Origin: Hormoscilla sp. GUM202
Lineage (GTDB): Bacteria; Cyanobacteriota; Cyanobacteriia; Cyanobacteriales; Desertifilaceae
Direction of reading: 5' to 3'
DNA length: 64,000 nt
Assembly: GCA_005518205.2 (NCBI GenBank)
Contig: RFFC02000013.1
Location: 1-64,000 of the forward strand
The position numbers were made by a program, and so were the translations under genes. The notes under the pieces were generated by a model. That model saw nothing but the letters and a program-made list of their open reading frames with translations. It searched no databases and was not told the origin of the DNA. This document shows, piece after piece, positions 55,913 to 64,000 of this stretch; the stretch's first letter is position 1, and each line of letters starts with the position of its first letter.

Positions 55913-56362
55913 ATGAAGAACAAAAAAACTCAAGGAATAAAAGAAATGTTCTCAGAAAAGCTCAAACAATGGTGTAAAGTAATCCAAGTCGCGTTAATTG
56001 CTGTAGCTCTCATGCTCGGTCTTGCAGTCCCAACACAACCTGCTCATGCAGCAGATAATAACTGCAGTTTAATTCAGTCAATGGATTGTTATGCAAACCT
56101 TTTCCCCGGAGATAAACTCACAATCGAATCACACACAGGAATAAGTGCTACTCTATACGTGGTGAATCCAAATTCACGTGAAAAACAGGCTGTAGTAGAA
56201 TTTAACTATGGCGATAACTTATCCGAGATTAAACTACTACCGTATGGTAGCGTCACATTCGACATTCCAAGGAAGGAAAAACCGTTCATTCCGACTAATG
56301 GAAGTGTAGAGAACAAAACTGAAGATGTTATCTTGAGGTTATCACTGGTAAGGAATGTCTAG
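55913..56362 (+). CDS. secreted protein of unknown function
   Basis: 149 residues with a clear signal peptide: basic start (MKNKKTQGIKEMF), hydrophobic VIQVALIAVALMLGLAVP and a cleavage motif PAHA before ADNNC. The mature part (about 100 residues) is beta-rich with two cysteines near its start (NCSLIQSMDCYANLFPGDKL), then TLYVVNPNSREKQAVVEFNY. I do not recognise a domain. AAAGGA at 55897 supports the ATG at 55913 rather than the GTG at 55880. Its 3' end abuts the phosphoketolase fragment on the other strand. Confidence 0.65.
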   Translation: MKNKKTQGIKEMFSEKLKQWCKVIQVALIAVALMLGLAVPTQPAHAADNNCSLIQSMDCYANLFPGDKLTIESHTGISATLYVVNPNSREKQAVVEFNYGDNLSEIKLLPYGSVTFDIPRKEKPFIPTNGSVENKTEDVILRLSLVRNV

Positions 56363-56387
56363 TAACGTCAGTCTTGTTTTTGGGTAG

Positions 56388-56902
56388 AACGCCGAACCCA
56401 GTTTCGGTAGGGTGTGGTCAAAAATAGTTGCACATGGGATCCCCCCCAACCCCCCCCTTGCGATGTCTCTTGGGTAGTGCGAGTAGCGCGGCCTTCGCGA
56501 GACATCGCAGGGGGGATCGGGGGGCTGGGGGATCGATATTTTTATCAACGGGTTTTGACCACACCCGTTTCGGTACCCTATCTATAACATCGATCGCCAG
56601 ACTAAATCGGTCAATTTGATTATTCATCGCCAACTCCAGGGGCGTATTAATATTCCCCTTCTCCTTATAACCGCGCACGTGCAGATTAGCATGATTCGTA
56701 AACCGATAAGATAGCTTGTGAATCAACCAAGGATAGCCGTGGAAATTAAAAATAATCGGCTTATCGGTCGTAAACAAAACATCAAAGTCTCGGTCCGCAA
56801 GACCATGAGGATGTTTGCTCTCAGGCTGCAACTTAAACAGATCCACCACATTAATAAACCGAATCTTCAGATCCGGAAAATGCTCCCGCAATAAAGCATG
56901 TG
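56388..56902 (-). pseudogene. phosphoketolase C-terminal fragment, split by a small element
   Basis: The minus frame from 56902 reads [20 protein letters not shown], then [20 protein letters not shown] and [20 protein letters not shown], unmistakably the C-terminal domain of xylulose-5-phosphate/fructose-6-phosphate phosphoketolase. The element at 56410-56566 interrupts after DRVPK; removing it and one 9-base duplication restores VPKLGSAF, as expected, before homology is lost. Neither end of the gene is present: the 5' side joins a duplicated sigma-factor tail, the 3' side the secreted-protein gene. Confidence 0.85.
56410..56566. mobile_element. 157-bp MITE-like element with 9-bp target duplication
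   Basis: Perfect terminal inverted repeats GGGTGTGGTCAAAA / TTTTGACCACACCC, flanked by the direct repeat GTTTCGGTA (56401-56409 and 56567-56575). The interior is itself palindromic (TGCGATGTCTC / GAGACATCGCA with runs of C and G). It belongs to the same family as the 483-bp element at 9834-10316. Confidence 0.85.
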
Positions 56903-57449
56903 AGTATGGGTCCGCCCGAGCGCCCGGGCGAACGGCTTCGGCAGCAAGTGCGATCGCGCCTGTGGCTGTTCGACTTCGCTCACCGCAAGCTGTGGAGGAA
57001 AAACCCGACGATGTCAGGACTGTTGTGCGGGTTGATGTGGAGCAGAAGTTATCGGATGTGTGTTCTCAGTTAAGAGCCCGATCGCAGGAGCAGACCCCTG
57101 TGGGGAAAAGCAGTTGTGTTCTCAACTCGGTCGGGAGACAGCAACTGTATCGACAGCGATAGAGTGCGTACCAGTGGCAGTTCGACTTCGCTCACCGCAA
57201 GCAGCGGAAGCAAAACAGGATAAGTGCTGTTGTGCAGTGGAGCCAAAGGATATAATTGGTCAAAATATAATGGAAGTAAGTGAGAATGGGTCCGCCCGAT
57301 CGCCTTCGCAAACAGCTATAGTAGAAAAGCATCCGATACAGTTTTCAACACGGGAATATGAGGAACGGGACTTACGCACAGACTCTTTAAGCACGCGCAA
57401 TGGGCACCAGACGCTATCGGGCATTCACAGGAATAGGAGGAGTAGTTGA
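56903..57449 (+). pseudogene. duplicated sigma-factor tail without the sigma domains
   Basis: The segment repeats 54330-54655 and 55681-55790: [60 protein letters not shown], then DIIGQNIMEVSENGSARSP. It has no IS630, so it shows the original joined sequence. A small deletion shifts the frame near 57095. It begins directly after the phosphoketolase fragment. It cannot encode a functional protein by itself. Confidence 0.75.
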
Positions 57450-57726
57450 TTTTTTCCGGTCGCTGCTGTGGGAGATGTCGATCGGGCATTTCGATCGAGA
57501 GCTTGCCCATCCAGAACGTGAGTTCGGAGTTCGGAGTTCGGAGTTATCCGTTGGGGATCTCTCTGACGCAATCATGAGGGTTTGAGGCCGGAATGTTGCT
57601 GACTCCAAATCAGGGGTTGAGTAGCTGTCACGCCTCACGTATCCAGAAAAGGCAGAGCGGCTTTCGCGGAAAGGTTCCACTATCCTCAAAAATGCCTGTA
57701 CGATCGCCGAGTTAGACACGGGATGA
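57450..57726. other. spacer before the ISKra4-type element
   Basis: Contains a TTCGGAG microrepeat (four copies at 57521-57547). Otherwise no gene or RNA is recognised. Confidence 0.5.
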
Positions 57727-57846
57727 GGGGTGTAATTAAAAGTGACACTCAATCATGAACCGGCGATGTCATCAAAACTAATTGGTAGGATCAAGCGTTA
57801 ATATCGCCAGTGAATATCTGGCAATATTGACCCCCGAGATTTATAT

Positions 57847-57954
57847 TATTGCGTTTCTCAAATTGATGTGATATAACATGGTGCGATGAAATTCAGACAG
57901 GATAAGGTTTTCAGCGATTTACCCAAATATCACACTTATTTGATAAATGCTATA
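57847..57954. mobile_element. MITE A (IS630-like ends) inside the ISKra4 element
   Basis: Inverted ends TATTGCGTTTCTCAAATTGA and, inward from the right, TATAGCATTTATCAAATAAG, both followed by TGTGATAT. The terminal pattern TAT(A/T)GC(A/G)TTT(C/A)TCA resembles the IS630 ends at 12037 and 54656, suggesting mobilisation by such a transposase with TA duplication. Confidence 0.65.
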
Positions 57955-58025
57955 TATATGTTCAGAGCGCTCTCATGGCAGAAAAATGATGGTCGTCTGG
58001 TGACTGGTGAGAGTCTCAATAACTG

Positions 58026-59402
58026 TTAGACGGCGCCGATGAGGGGAGTCTCTTGATAATAATTGAACCAATAGGATTGCCAATCATTATTAACTCTTAA
58101 TATCCTTAAAGCTAACATATCATCAGCTTTTTCAACTGTCCACCAAGAACCTGTTAATTTCAAACGGTTTTGAATTACATAACGATGTGCGCTCTCAATT
58201 TCTCCAGAGCCAATTGGTAAATCAGCATCAATAGCACTTTTGTAGTCTAAGTATTCAAGCCGGTTTTTGATGTATCGTGTACAAACTCGGACGGGAGCAA
58301 ATTTATCAGCTAGATGTTCTGGTTCCATACGAGTTGATAAATTCTTTAATACTTTGAGGAGCTGATTTTTTTTGAGATCTTGCTTTTGTTGTTTCAACCA
58401 TTTTTTTTGTTGCTGTTCATTTCCAGGAGCAGCGGCGGCTAAATATTCACACAGATGATAAAAATCTATTAGATAGCTAGCACGTTCTCCAAACAAGCGC
58501 CTTACCTGATTAACAATCCAACTGGCTCCATCTCCAATGGCATGAACTTTAGTATTGCTACCTATACCAGCCCGAATTGCACTATGCAGTAATTGGTTTC
58601 CTGCATCATTAACAGTACCTACTGTACCTCCAATAAGTGACTGTTTTTGGCCAGGAATTTCCACAAGTGATAGGCGAGCTTCTTTCCAACTAAGCTTTCG
58701 GTTTTTTCGGCGATCGACAATTTGAACATCATCGGTTGCTGGCGTCGTGTTCACAATTGGAATCATCGTGCCATCCATTTCTGTAATTATCTGATCTACT
58801 CCATCTCGATGGGGGATTTCGGATGCTAAATTTTGAGATAGTTTAACCGCATGTGCATGTTTTTGAGTAATCGCTTGTGCCGAACTAATCGGTACAGTTA
58901 TACCGTAATGTTCTTTGAGCTTTTCAGGGATTTTTCCAAAAGATACATCGGCTCCAAAATCTGTAATTGCTCGTTGTAATGGTAAAGAATAACCTCGACA
59001 ATGTATTTGGGCCGATGATGAAAACGGTCTAAATACTTTTTCCGTTTTTACGCAAATAAATGTTTGTTCTATAACTTGGATAGTTCCGAACAGGCTATAC
59101 CAATATAGTTGCTTTTTTCTCTGACGGCGCATCTCAGGAGATTTCTCACAAGCTAAGGCTTTTTTTTTCTCTTGGGAATTGGCCCAATCTTGAAGAGCAT
59201 CATTTCCCAGTTTTTGGAGTTCCGAGACAACTTCTAATTCCGCAAAGCTCGCTGTTTCACAATTATCATCCGGATTTTCAACAAGATCTAAAATAGATAA
59301 AACACGAGCTGATATATTGGGATGAGCCTGCAATCTTAGAGCTAATTCATAAGCGCTACTGGTTAGTTCAACCGTTTGATTATGATTCATGAATTCAGAC
59401 AT
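58026..59402 (-). CDS. ISKra4-family transposase
   Basis: A 458-residue DDE transposase. Conserved blocks: DQIITEMDGTMIPIV (first Asp), KVHAIGDGASWIVNQVRRLF (second Asp), YLIDFYHLCEYLAAAAPGNE, and LPIGSGEIESAHRYVIQNRL (Glu) with GSWWTVEKADDMLALR. An N-terminal charged helical part precedes. The frame is uninterrupted. The assignment to ISKra4 rests on these motifs and on the terminal inverted repeats. Confidence 0.85.
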   Translation of the reverse strand: MSEFMNHNQTVELTSSAYELALRLQAHPNISARVLSILDLVENPDDNCETASFAELEVVSELQKLGNDALQDWANSQEKKKALACEKSPEMRRQRKKQLYWYSLFGTIQVIEQTFICVKTEKVFRPFSSSAQIHCRGYSLPLQRAITDFGADVSFGKIPEKLKEHYGITVPISSAQAITQKHAHAVKLSQNLASEIPHRDGVDQIITEMDGTMIPIVNTTPATDDVQIVDRRKNRKLSWKEARLSLVEIPGQKQSLIGGTVGTVNDAGNQLLHSAIRAGIGSNTKVHAIGDGASWIVNQVRRLFGERASYLIDFYHLCEYLAAAAPGNEQQQKKWLKQQKQDLKKNQLLKVLKNLSTRMEPEHLADKFAPVRVCTRYIKNRLEYLDYKSAIDADLPIGSGEIESAHRYVIQNRLKLTGSWWTVEKADDMLALRILRVNNDWQSYWFNYYQETPLIGAV

Positions 59403-59428
59403 AGGACTTTAGCTCCATAGTAAACTTA

Positions 59429-59579
59429 TATTGCATTTCTCAAATTGATGTGGTATATTTTCGATCGCCTAGCAAGTCATTGCGAGGGGGATGACCGCGC
59501 TCAACTTATGCTTTCATAGAGTTAACCCCCCGAAGCAATCTCACCAATCGCATATCACATTAATCTGAGAACTGCTATA
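59429..59579. mobile_element. MITE B (IS630-like ends) inside the ISKra4 element
   Basis: Ends TATTGCATTTCTCAAATTGA and, from the right, TATAGCAGTTCTCAGATTAA, both leading to TGTG(G/A)TAT. The interior holds TCATTGCGAGG and GAAGCAATCTC, also seen at 34203-34275. 151 bases, between the transposase start and the right end of the IS. Confidence 0.7.
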
Positions 59580-59968
59580 ATAATTATATAACATAAGGGT
59601 AAAAAAATCTCAAGGGTCAAGGCAGAATTCACCTAAGAAGTGGTTCCATCCACTGGCCATCACTGGCGGAGATCTGATACCGCCGGTCATACAGAGGTAA
59701 AACCCCCGGACCGGTTAATAATGCCTAAGTGTCACTTTTAATTACACCCCGGGATGAGACATTGACTGAGGCTCTCCTGGATCTATGCGCGAACGGGTTA
59801 CAGCAGGTGTCCAACTAATTGGGACGCGAGCCCCAAGACCCTTGAATTGTCGTTTTGGCCCCAAAACGCCAGATCCAAGAGAGCCCTGACTGAAGTTTGA
59901 GGGGCGATCTAATTTTTTTCTGGAGGAGTCAGAAATAAGCTACAAATACCGTCTAAATAATGAACGGA

Positions 59969-60060
59969 TATAGCGGTTCTCAAAGGGCGTAGATGCGTAG
60001 GCTGTGAAACTTTTGTGATGACTGAATTTCAGCCTACGCATCTATGTGAGAAACGCTATA
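59969..60060. mobile_element. MITE C (IS630-like ends) upstream of the chitinase
   Basis: Ends TATAGCGGTTCTCAAAGGGC and, from the right, TATAGCGTTTCTCACATAGA; both continue into (G)TAGATGCGTAGGCTG-like sequence, so nearly the whole 92-base element is one long hairpin. It lies 30 bases before the chitinase start and would be part of its promoter or leader. Confidence 0.8.
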
Positions 60061-60090
60061 TAACCCGGGAAAGAAAATAGGACATACAAA

Positions 60091-62013
60091 ATGAAACAAA
60101 AGCCTCGAATAATTAGTCTGTTGCTTGCCTTGGCTTTCTTTCTCTTTAGTAATTTAGGGATAGGAATCCTTCCGGCAATGGCAATGCCTAAGGATGGTTC
60201 TTCTATGAGACCTCCTGTAATTACATCATCTTGGCATACTTTTCAGTATGATACGTCTGAATTGACTCAAAGAGATGAGAAGACCGAAGAGACATACGAA
60301 AAAATAGGTTTTGACCCCGAAACCTCCACAGATCTGAAAAACCTGACTTCAGCTCGAGTTCTGAAGCCAGTTTTTAACAGGTACGAACATGATTCTAGCA
60401 AGCCAAAAGTATTTGGGTACTACACTGATTGGTCTCAATACGACGGTCGTTTGGATAATGACATGGCTCCAGAATCAGCCGGTCGTGGGTATGACCTGGA
60501 TAAGGTAGATCCATTAGCCTACGATGAAATTATCATTGGTTTCCTAGGCATTTGTGGAGATCAAGGTGAAAAGGCTGGTGTGATTCAAAATGCCTGTAAC
60601 GAGATGGGCTACGGCCCAGACCACGCTACCTTTATCGACCTTTGGGGAGATATAGCTGCCTGGCGCAATAACAAATTCACTCAGGAGGAATGGAGTGCTG
60701 CACAGGGATGGGAGATCGGCCCGGGTACTTACAAATCCTATATGAACCAAGACAGGATAGAGGCGGGCGAAGCTTTTGGCGTACTTGGTGGTTTGTATCG
60801 GCTCAAAGAGGAAGCGAATAACCAACTGGAACTCGCTTTTAGCGTGGGTGGCTGGACAATGAGCGGCCCATTCTCCGATATAGCAGCCGATCAGAGTCGG
60901 CGTCAAACTTTCATCGAAAGTATTGGCGAGGTTTTCCGACGTTTCCCCATGTTCGATCAAGTTGATATTGACTGGGAGTATCCAGGAGGCGGTGGCTTAC
61001 CAGATAACTCCTGGAGTGAAGAAGATGGTGAAAACTATGCCTTGTTAATTGGAGAATTGCGTGTTTATCTGGATAACAACGGAATGAGCGATAAGAAAAT
61101 CAATATCGCTGCCTCAGCTGTTCCAGAAAAAATGGAGAAATCCAACATTCCCGATCTCTTTAACGCCGGTCTTGATGGTATCAACGTCATGACTTACGAC
61201 TTTTTTGGTGGAAATTGGGCGCCAGTATTGGCACACCAAACCAATCTTGGTGCCTATGACAGCGGTGCAGCACCAGAAGACCAAAATTCAGTCGAGGAAG
61301 CTGTCTATTATTTACGCGGTCACGGCATCGATATGAGCAAAGTCTATATTGGCTATGCTGCTTACACTCGTAACGCTCTAGATGCCCACATTACGGGTCA
61401 TTCTCCTCTTCAAGGTAGTTTTGAACTGATACCAGAAGGTCAAGAGGCAATAGGCACATTCGATCCCCTCGCCAGCGAGTACAATGATGTGCTTTATAAC
61501 TACTTCGATCCTGAGAACCAAGCAGGTAGTAATGGCTATCACGTCTATACCGATGCTGAGGCTAATGCTGATTATCTTTACAGCGATACCAGCAAGGTCT
61601 TTATGTCTGTGGATACACCACGTTCTGTGTATGTCAAAGCTAAATATGCTGAGGAACAAAACCTGGGAGGTATTTTCACTTGGACGATAGATCAGGATGC
61701 TGGTCTGTTAGCCAATGCCGCTCGTGAGGGTGCGGGTTATGGGCTAACCGATCCAACAATCAATATGGCTGATTTCTACTTCTGTGGTGACAATATCGAT
61801 ACAAATACCTGCAAGAAAATCACAGGGATTGAAAGTCCAGGGGAGCCGGTTGCCGACGCTGGCCCAGACCAGACTGTCATCGGACCGACGACAGTACATT
61901 TGGATGGAACGGGATCTTACGACCCTGATGGCAAACCAATTACTTATAATTGGACGCAATCATCATGTCTGCCAGTCGGACTTATGAATGCCACGACGCG
62001 ACAGGGTCCGTGA
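60091..62013 (+). CDS. secreted GH18 chitinase with truncated PKD domain
   Basis: 640 residues. The signal peptide (residues 1-31, SLLLALAFFLFSNLGIGILP) predicts export. The GH18 barrel spans about 105-565: KPKVFGYYTDWSQYDGR, LELAFSVGGWTMSGPFSDIA and the catalytic DxxDxDxE in FDQVDIDWEYPGG (about 289-296), then INVMTYDFFGGNWAP and GGIFTWTIDQDAG. The enzyme should cleave chitin or related beta-1,4-GlcNAc chains. After about 590 a PKD domain begins (PVADAGPDQTVIGPTTVHLD, then GSYDPDGKPITYNW) but stops after 45 residues and runs into unrelated codons (SSCLPVGLMNATTRQGP). So the C-terminal PKD/binding modules were lost. GGGAAAG precedes the start. Confidence 0.9.
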   Translation: MKQKPRIISLLLALAFFLFSNLGIGILPAMAMPKDGSSMRPPVITSSWHTFQYDTSELTQRDEKTEETYEKIGFDPETSTDLKNLTSARVLKPVFNRYEHDSSKPKVFGYYTDWSQYDGRLDNDMAPESAGRGYDLDKVDPLAYDEIIIGFLGICGDQGEKAGVIQNACNEMGYGPDHATFIDLWGDIAAWRNNKFTQEEWSAAQGWEIGPGTYKSYMNQDRIEAGEAFGVLGGLYRLKEEANNQLELAFSVGGWTMSGPFSDIAADQSRRQTFIESIGEVFRRFPMFDQVDIDWEYPGGGGLPDNSWSEEDGENYALLIGELRVYLDNNGMSDKKINIAASAVPEKMEKSNIPDLFNAGLDGINVMTYDFFGGNWAPVLAHQTNLGAYDSGAAPEDQNSVEEAVYYLRGHGIDMSKVYIGYAAYTRNALDAHITGHSPLQGSFELIPEGQEAIGTFDPLASEYNDVLYNYFDPENQAGSNGYHVYTDAEANADYLYSDTSKVFMSVDTPRSVYVKAKYAEEQNLGGIFTWTIDQDAGLLANAAREGAGYGLTDPTINMADFYFCGDNIDTNTCKKITGIESPGEPVADAGPDQTVIGPTTVHLDGTGSYDPDGKPITYNWTQSSCLPVGLMNATTRQGP

Positions 62014-62403
62014 ATTTCCGCCTCGTGACCGGAAGCCCGATCGCGATTCCCTGGCTGCACCGAGACCACGGGTTTTTCCGTGGTCTGGTGCTATGGGTTG
62101 TAACCGATGCTGTGGCGGTTGATGTGAACTGTAAGCAATTCAAGCATTCTCTCATTGCTAAATTCTGGCATTGGGAAAGTCCCGCATGAACTTGGATCGC
62201 AGCGGATCTGCTCGTGCAATTTAAATGCACGACAGCTATGAACTCTCCGGGACGATCGCAACAGTCGATCGCTCCGGAGGCATGGCGACTGCGCCAAGGC
62301 GACTGCGCCAATAAAACTATTGCGATCATAGCAACAGTCGATCGCAAGGTGTGAGAAGTTCGCGTAACCGCTGACCGCCGCTGGCGGGTGCGATCGCGAG
62401 ATA
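62014..62403. other. intergenic region, no gene recognised
   Basis: About 390 bases downstream of the truncated chitinase. Contains an ACCACGG/CCGTGGT hairpin (62065-62084), a direct repeat of GGCGACTGCGCCAA (62283 and 62298) and several CAGTCGATCGC strings. The missing PKD continuation was not found here. Confidence 0.45.
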
Positions 62404-63291
62404 TCAGTTAATTGTATCGGGATCTATTCCCAGAGCCTGTAAGTATTGCGCTAATTGTTCGGCACGTTGACGTTCTGCCTCAGCACGTCGATCTGCGGCC
62501 TCAGTACGTTGACGTTCTGCCTCAGCACGTCGATCTGCGGCCTCAGCACGTTGACGTTCTGCCTCAGCACGTTGACGTTCTGCCTCAGCACGTCGATCTG
62601 CGGCCTCAGCACGTTGACGTTCTGCATTTAGTTGCCGTTCGAGTTGTTCTAGTTCTTGTCTCAGTCTGAGTTCCTCTCGGACCAAATAGTCTACATCCGG
62701 GGGATCTAGTATTCGAGCTACCGGTAATATTAATCCCGGAAATTGCGCGCTCTTGACCTCATCTCCCGGCAAAAAATCTCGCTCGGCGTAACTCGATCCT
62801 CCTGCAATTTTACTACACAACCGCACCCGGGAGCGCTCGGGGTCTACGATCCAATACTCCGGAATATCGAGGCGATCATATTCAGCACGTTTGGTTGAGT
62901 AGTCATCGCGCCAATTTTGACTTGTCACTTCTACTACTAAGAGGGGTTTTTCGTCAAAGTTCAGCACTGCTGCCCCTTTGCGCTCGCAAACCTTTTTCCA
63001 AAAACTTTGATGACAAACGACTACATCTGGTATCCTCGATGTATTTTCTTCCGTTCTGACTCCCGTCAAGTCTATCGCTACCAAGTTCAAGTTTTCTGAT
63101 ACCAAGTGGCGCAGAAACTCGACGGTTAAAAATTTACATATTAGGTTGTGTAAACCTGTCGTTGTTGGCATTTCGATCAATTGACCGCGATCGAGTTCGT
63201 ACAGCACGCCCGGTTTTCCGGAATACTCTAGGTATTCGGCAAAGCTCAGGGTCTTTTGGGAAATATTAACATCAACCGTCGAACCTACCAT
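62404..63291 (-). CDS. Uma2 family protein with Arg/Ala/Glu coiled-coil tail
   Basis: Residues about 10-190 are a Uma2 (DUF820) PD-(D/E)XK-like domain: LSFAEYLEYSGKPGVLYELD, GQLIEMPTTTGLHNLICKFL, ENTSRIPDVVVCHQSFWKKV (Asp) and FDEKPLLVVEVTSQNWRDDY (Glu). From about 205 a long helix consists of tandem (AEAADRRAEAERQR)-type repeats, at DNA level 21-base units, forming a coiled coil, and ends LAQYLQALGIDPDTIN. The start at 63291 (MVGSTVDVNISQKTL) is supported by the domain. A shorter paralogue lies immediately upstream on the same strand. Confidence 0.88.
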   Translation of the reverse strand: MVGSTVDVNISQKTLSFAEYLEYSGKPGVLYELDRGQLIEMPTTTGLHNLICKFLTVEFLRHLVSENLNLVAIDLTGVRTEENTSRIPDVVVCHQSFWKKVCERKGAAVLNFDEKPLLVVEVTSQNWRDDYSTKRAEYDRLDIPEYWIVDPERSRVRLCSKIAGGSSYAERDFLPGDEVKSAQFPGLILPVARILDPPDVDYLVREELRLRQELEQLERQLNAERQRAEAADRRAEAERQRAEAERQRAEAADRRAEAERQRTEAADRRAEAERQRAEQLAQYLQALGIDPDTIN

Positions 63292-63446
63292 ATTTTTTCT
63301 CTCACATCAACGCTCCGATCTTAGCACGGAATTTGCGGTCTTGCACCAGTGGGTAAAGAGGGCGATCGCGTAGCGTGCGCAAGCGCCCACCGGGTCATGG
63401 ACTGACCGCTGACAACTGATAGATCGCGAGGTGCGATCGCGATCTA

Positions 63447-64000
63447 TCAGTTAATCGTATCGGGATCTATTCCCAGAGCCTGTAAGTATTGCGCTAATTG
63501 TTCGGCACGTTGAATTGCGGCCTCAGCACGTCGATCTGCTGCCTCAGCACGTTGACGTTCTGCATTTAGTTGCCGTTCGAGTTGTGCTAGTTCTTGTCGC
63601 AGTCTGAGTTCCTCTCGGACCAAATAGTCTACATCCGGGGGATCTAGTATTCGAGCTACCGGTAAAATCAATCCCGGAAATTGCGCGCTATTGACTTCAT
63701 CTCCCGGCAAAAAATCCCGCTCGGCGTAACTCGATTCTCCGGAAATTTTACTACACAACCGCACCCGCTCCCGCTCGGAGTCTACGATCCAATACTCCGG
63801 AATATCGAGGCGATCGTATTCAGCACGTTTGGTTCCGTAGTCATCGCGCCAATTTTGACTTGTCACTTCTACTACTAAGAGGGGTTTTTCGTCAAAGTTC
63901 AGCACTGCTGCCCCTTTGCGCTCGCAAACCTTTTTCCAAAAACTTTGATGACAAACGACTACATCTGGTATCCTCGATGTATTTTCTTCCGTTCTCACTC
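63447..64000 (-). CDS. Uma2 family protein, paralogue, cut by window edge
   Basis: The visible 183 residues match the neighbour at 62404 almost throughout (ENTSRIPDVVVCHQSFWKKV, FDEKPLLVVEVTSQNWRDDY, LPVARILDPPDVDYLVREEL), with the same ending LAQYLQALGIDPDTIN. The coiled-coil repeat tract is shorter (about four units fewer). The N-terminus lies beyond position 64000. The pair is a recent tandem duplication, differing mainly in repeat number. Confidence 0.9.
   Translation of the reverse strand, partial: VRTEENTSRIPDVVVCHQSFWKKVCERKGAAVLNFDEKPLLVVEVTSQNWRDDYGTKRAEYDRLDIPEYWIVDSERERVRLCSKISGESSYAERDFLPGDEVNSAQFPGLILPVARILDPPDVDYLVREELRLRQELAQLERQLNAERQRAEAADRRAEAAIQRAEQLAQYLQALGIDPDTIN

Larger units (their letters stand above)
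57727..59750 (-). mobile_element. ISKra4-type insertion sequence with two nested MITEs
   Basis: About 2024 bases bounded by inverted repeats GGGGTGTAATTAAAAGTGAC (57727) and its complement ending at 59750. GGGATGA flanks both sides (57720-57726 and 59751-59757), a 7-base target duplication. It contains one transposase gene and two unrelated small elements (57847-57954 and 59429-59579) in its non-coding flanks. Confidence 0.85.

Noticed and set aside
57938..57954. GATAAATGCTATA string as a truncated third IS630 copy
   Set aside because: It pairs with 57847 as the right end of a 108-base MITE; no transposase sequence is attached.

Overview
The window looks like a piece of a filamentous (Oscillatoria-type) cyanobacterial chromosome. 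The evidence is the very frequent HIP1 octamer GCGATCGC, ferrochelatase with a C-terminal chlorophyll-binding helix, the PSRP-3/Ycf65 ribosomal protein, a separate atpB-atpC pair, an NdbB-type quinone reductase, DUF760, DUF4278 and Uma2 proteins, and many dispersed palindromic repeats. Genus cannot be fixed from this sequence alone.

Layout. 0-10 kb holds housekeeping and metabolic genes: the 3' end of a group II intron, hemH, a DUF4126 membrane protein, mazG, proA, an M28 peptidase and a pullulanase-type enzyme. 9.8-12.2 kb is a wrecked two-gene ATPase + TOPRIM-like operon, hit by a small inverted-repeat element, a nonsense codon and an IS630 copy. 12.2-23.9 kb carries folB (with a broken 5' copy), DUF760, mutT, a broken adenylate cyclase, an alpha/beta hydrolase, DUF4278, a histidine-kinase scrap, Uma2, a toxin fragment with a probable immunity gene, PSRP-3, atpC-atpB and an LCP protein. 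24-25 kb is an ORF-less group II intron. 26.6-31.7 kb holds two RTX calcium-binding proteins around a ferrochelatase-like gene with a natural histidine tail. 32.2-33.1 kb has two adjacent frameshifted genes (Lin0512 family and MEKHLA domain). 33-42 kb has prohibitin, ndbB, a broken IS982, a HAD hydrolase, a conserved gene split by an IS4-like element, and a NurA-domain gene. 42.4-49.4 kb has remnants of a two-partner-secretion transporter and a CHAT protein, then a 1794-residue LRR/He_PIG/RTX protein, a group II intron fragment and a truncated paralogue of the giant gene. 49.6-53 kb has an amino-acid binding lipoprotein, a small conserved protein, tRNA-Ala(CGC), a HAD phosphatase and a methyltransferase fragment. 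53-60 kb is a mobile-element-rich zone: a sigma factor with a repetitive tail split by a second IS630 copy, a duplicated tail that preserves the empty insertion site, a phosphoketolase fragment split by a small element, and an ISKra4-type element carrying two MITEs. 60-64 kb has a GH18 chitinase and two tandem Uma2 paralogues.

How it fits together. The core genes are ordinary; the striking feature is decay. More than a dozen genes are broken by insertions, frameshifts or stops, and several insertions can be reverted on paper by removing the element and one target duplication (9834-10316, 11015-12037, 38692-40135, 54656-55678, 56410-56566, 57727-59750). Strongest leads: the dead PARIS-like defence operon, the short-element family with 9-bp target duplications, the LRR/He_PIG/RTX giant and its shared leader, and the sigma factor with a repetitive tail. 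All identifications come from reading motifs by eye; no database search was run.
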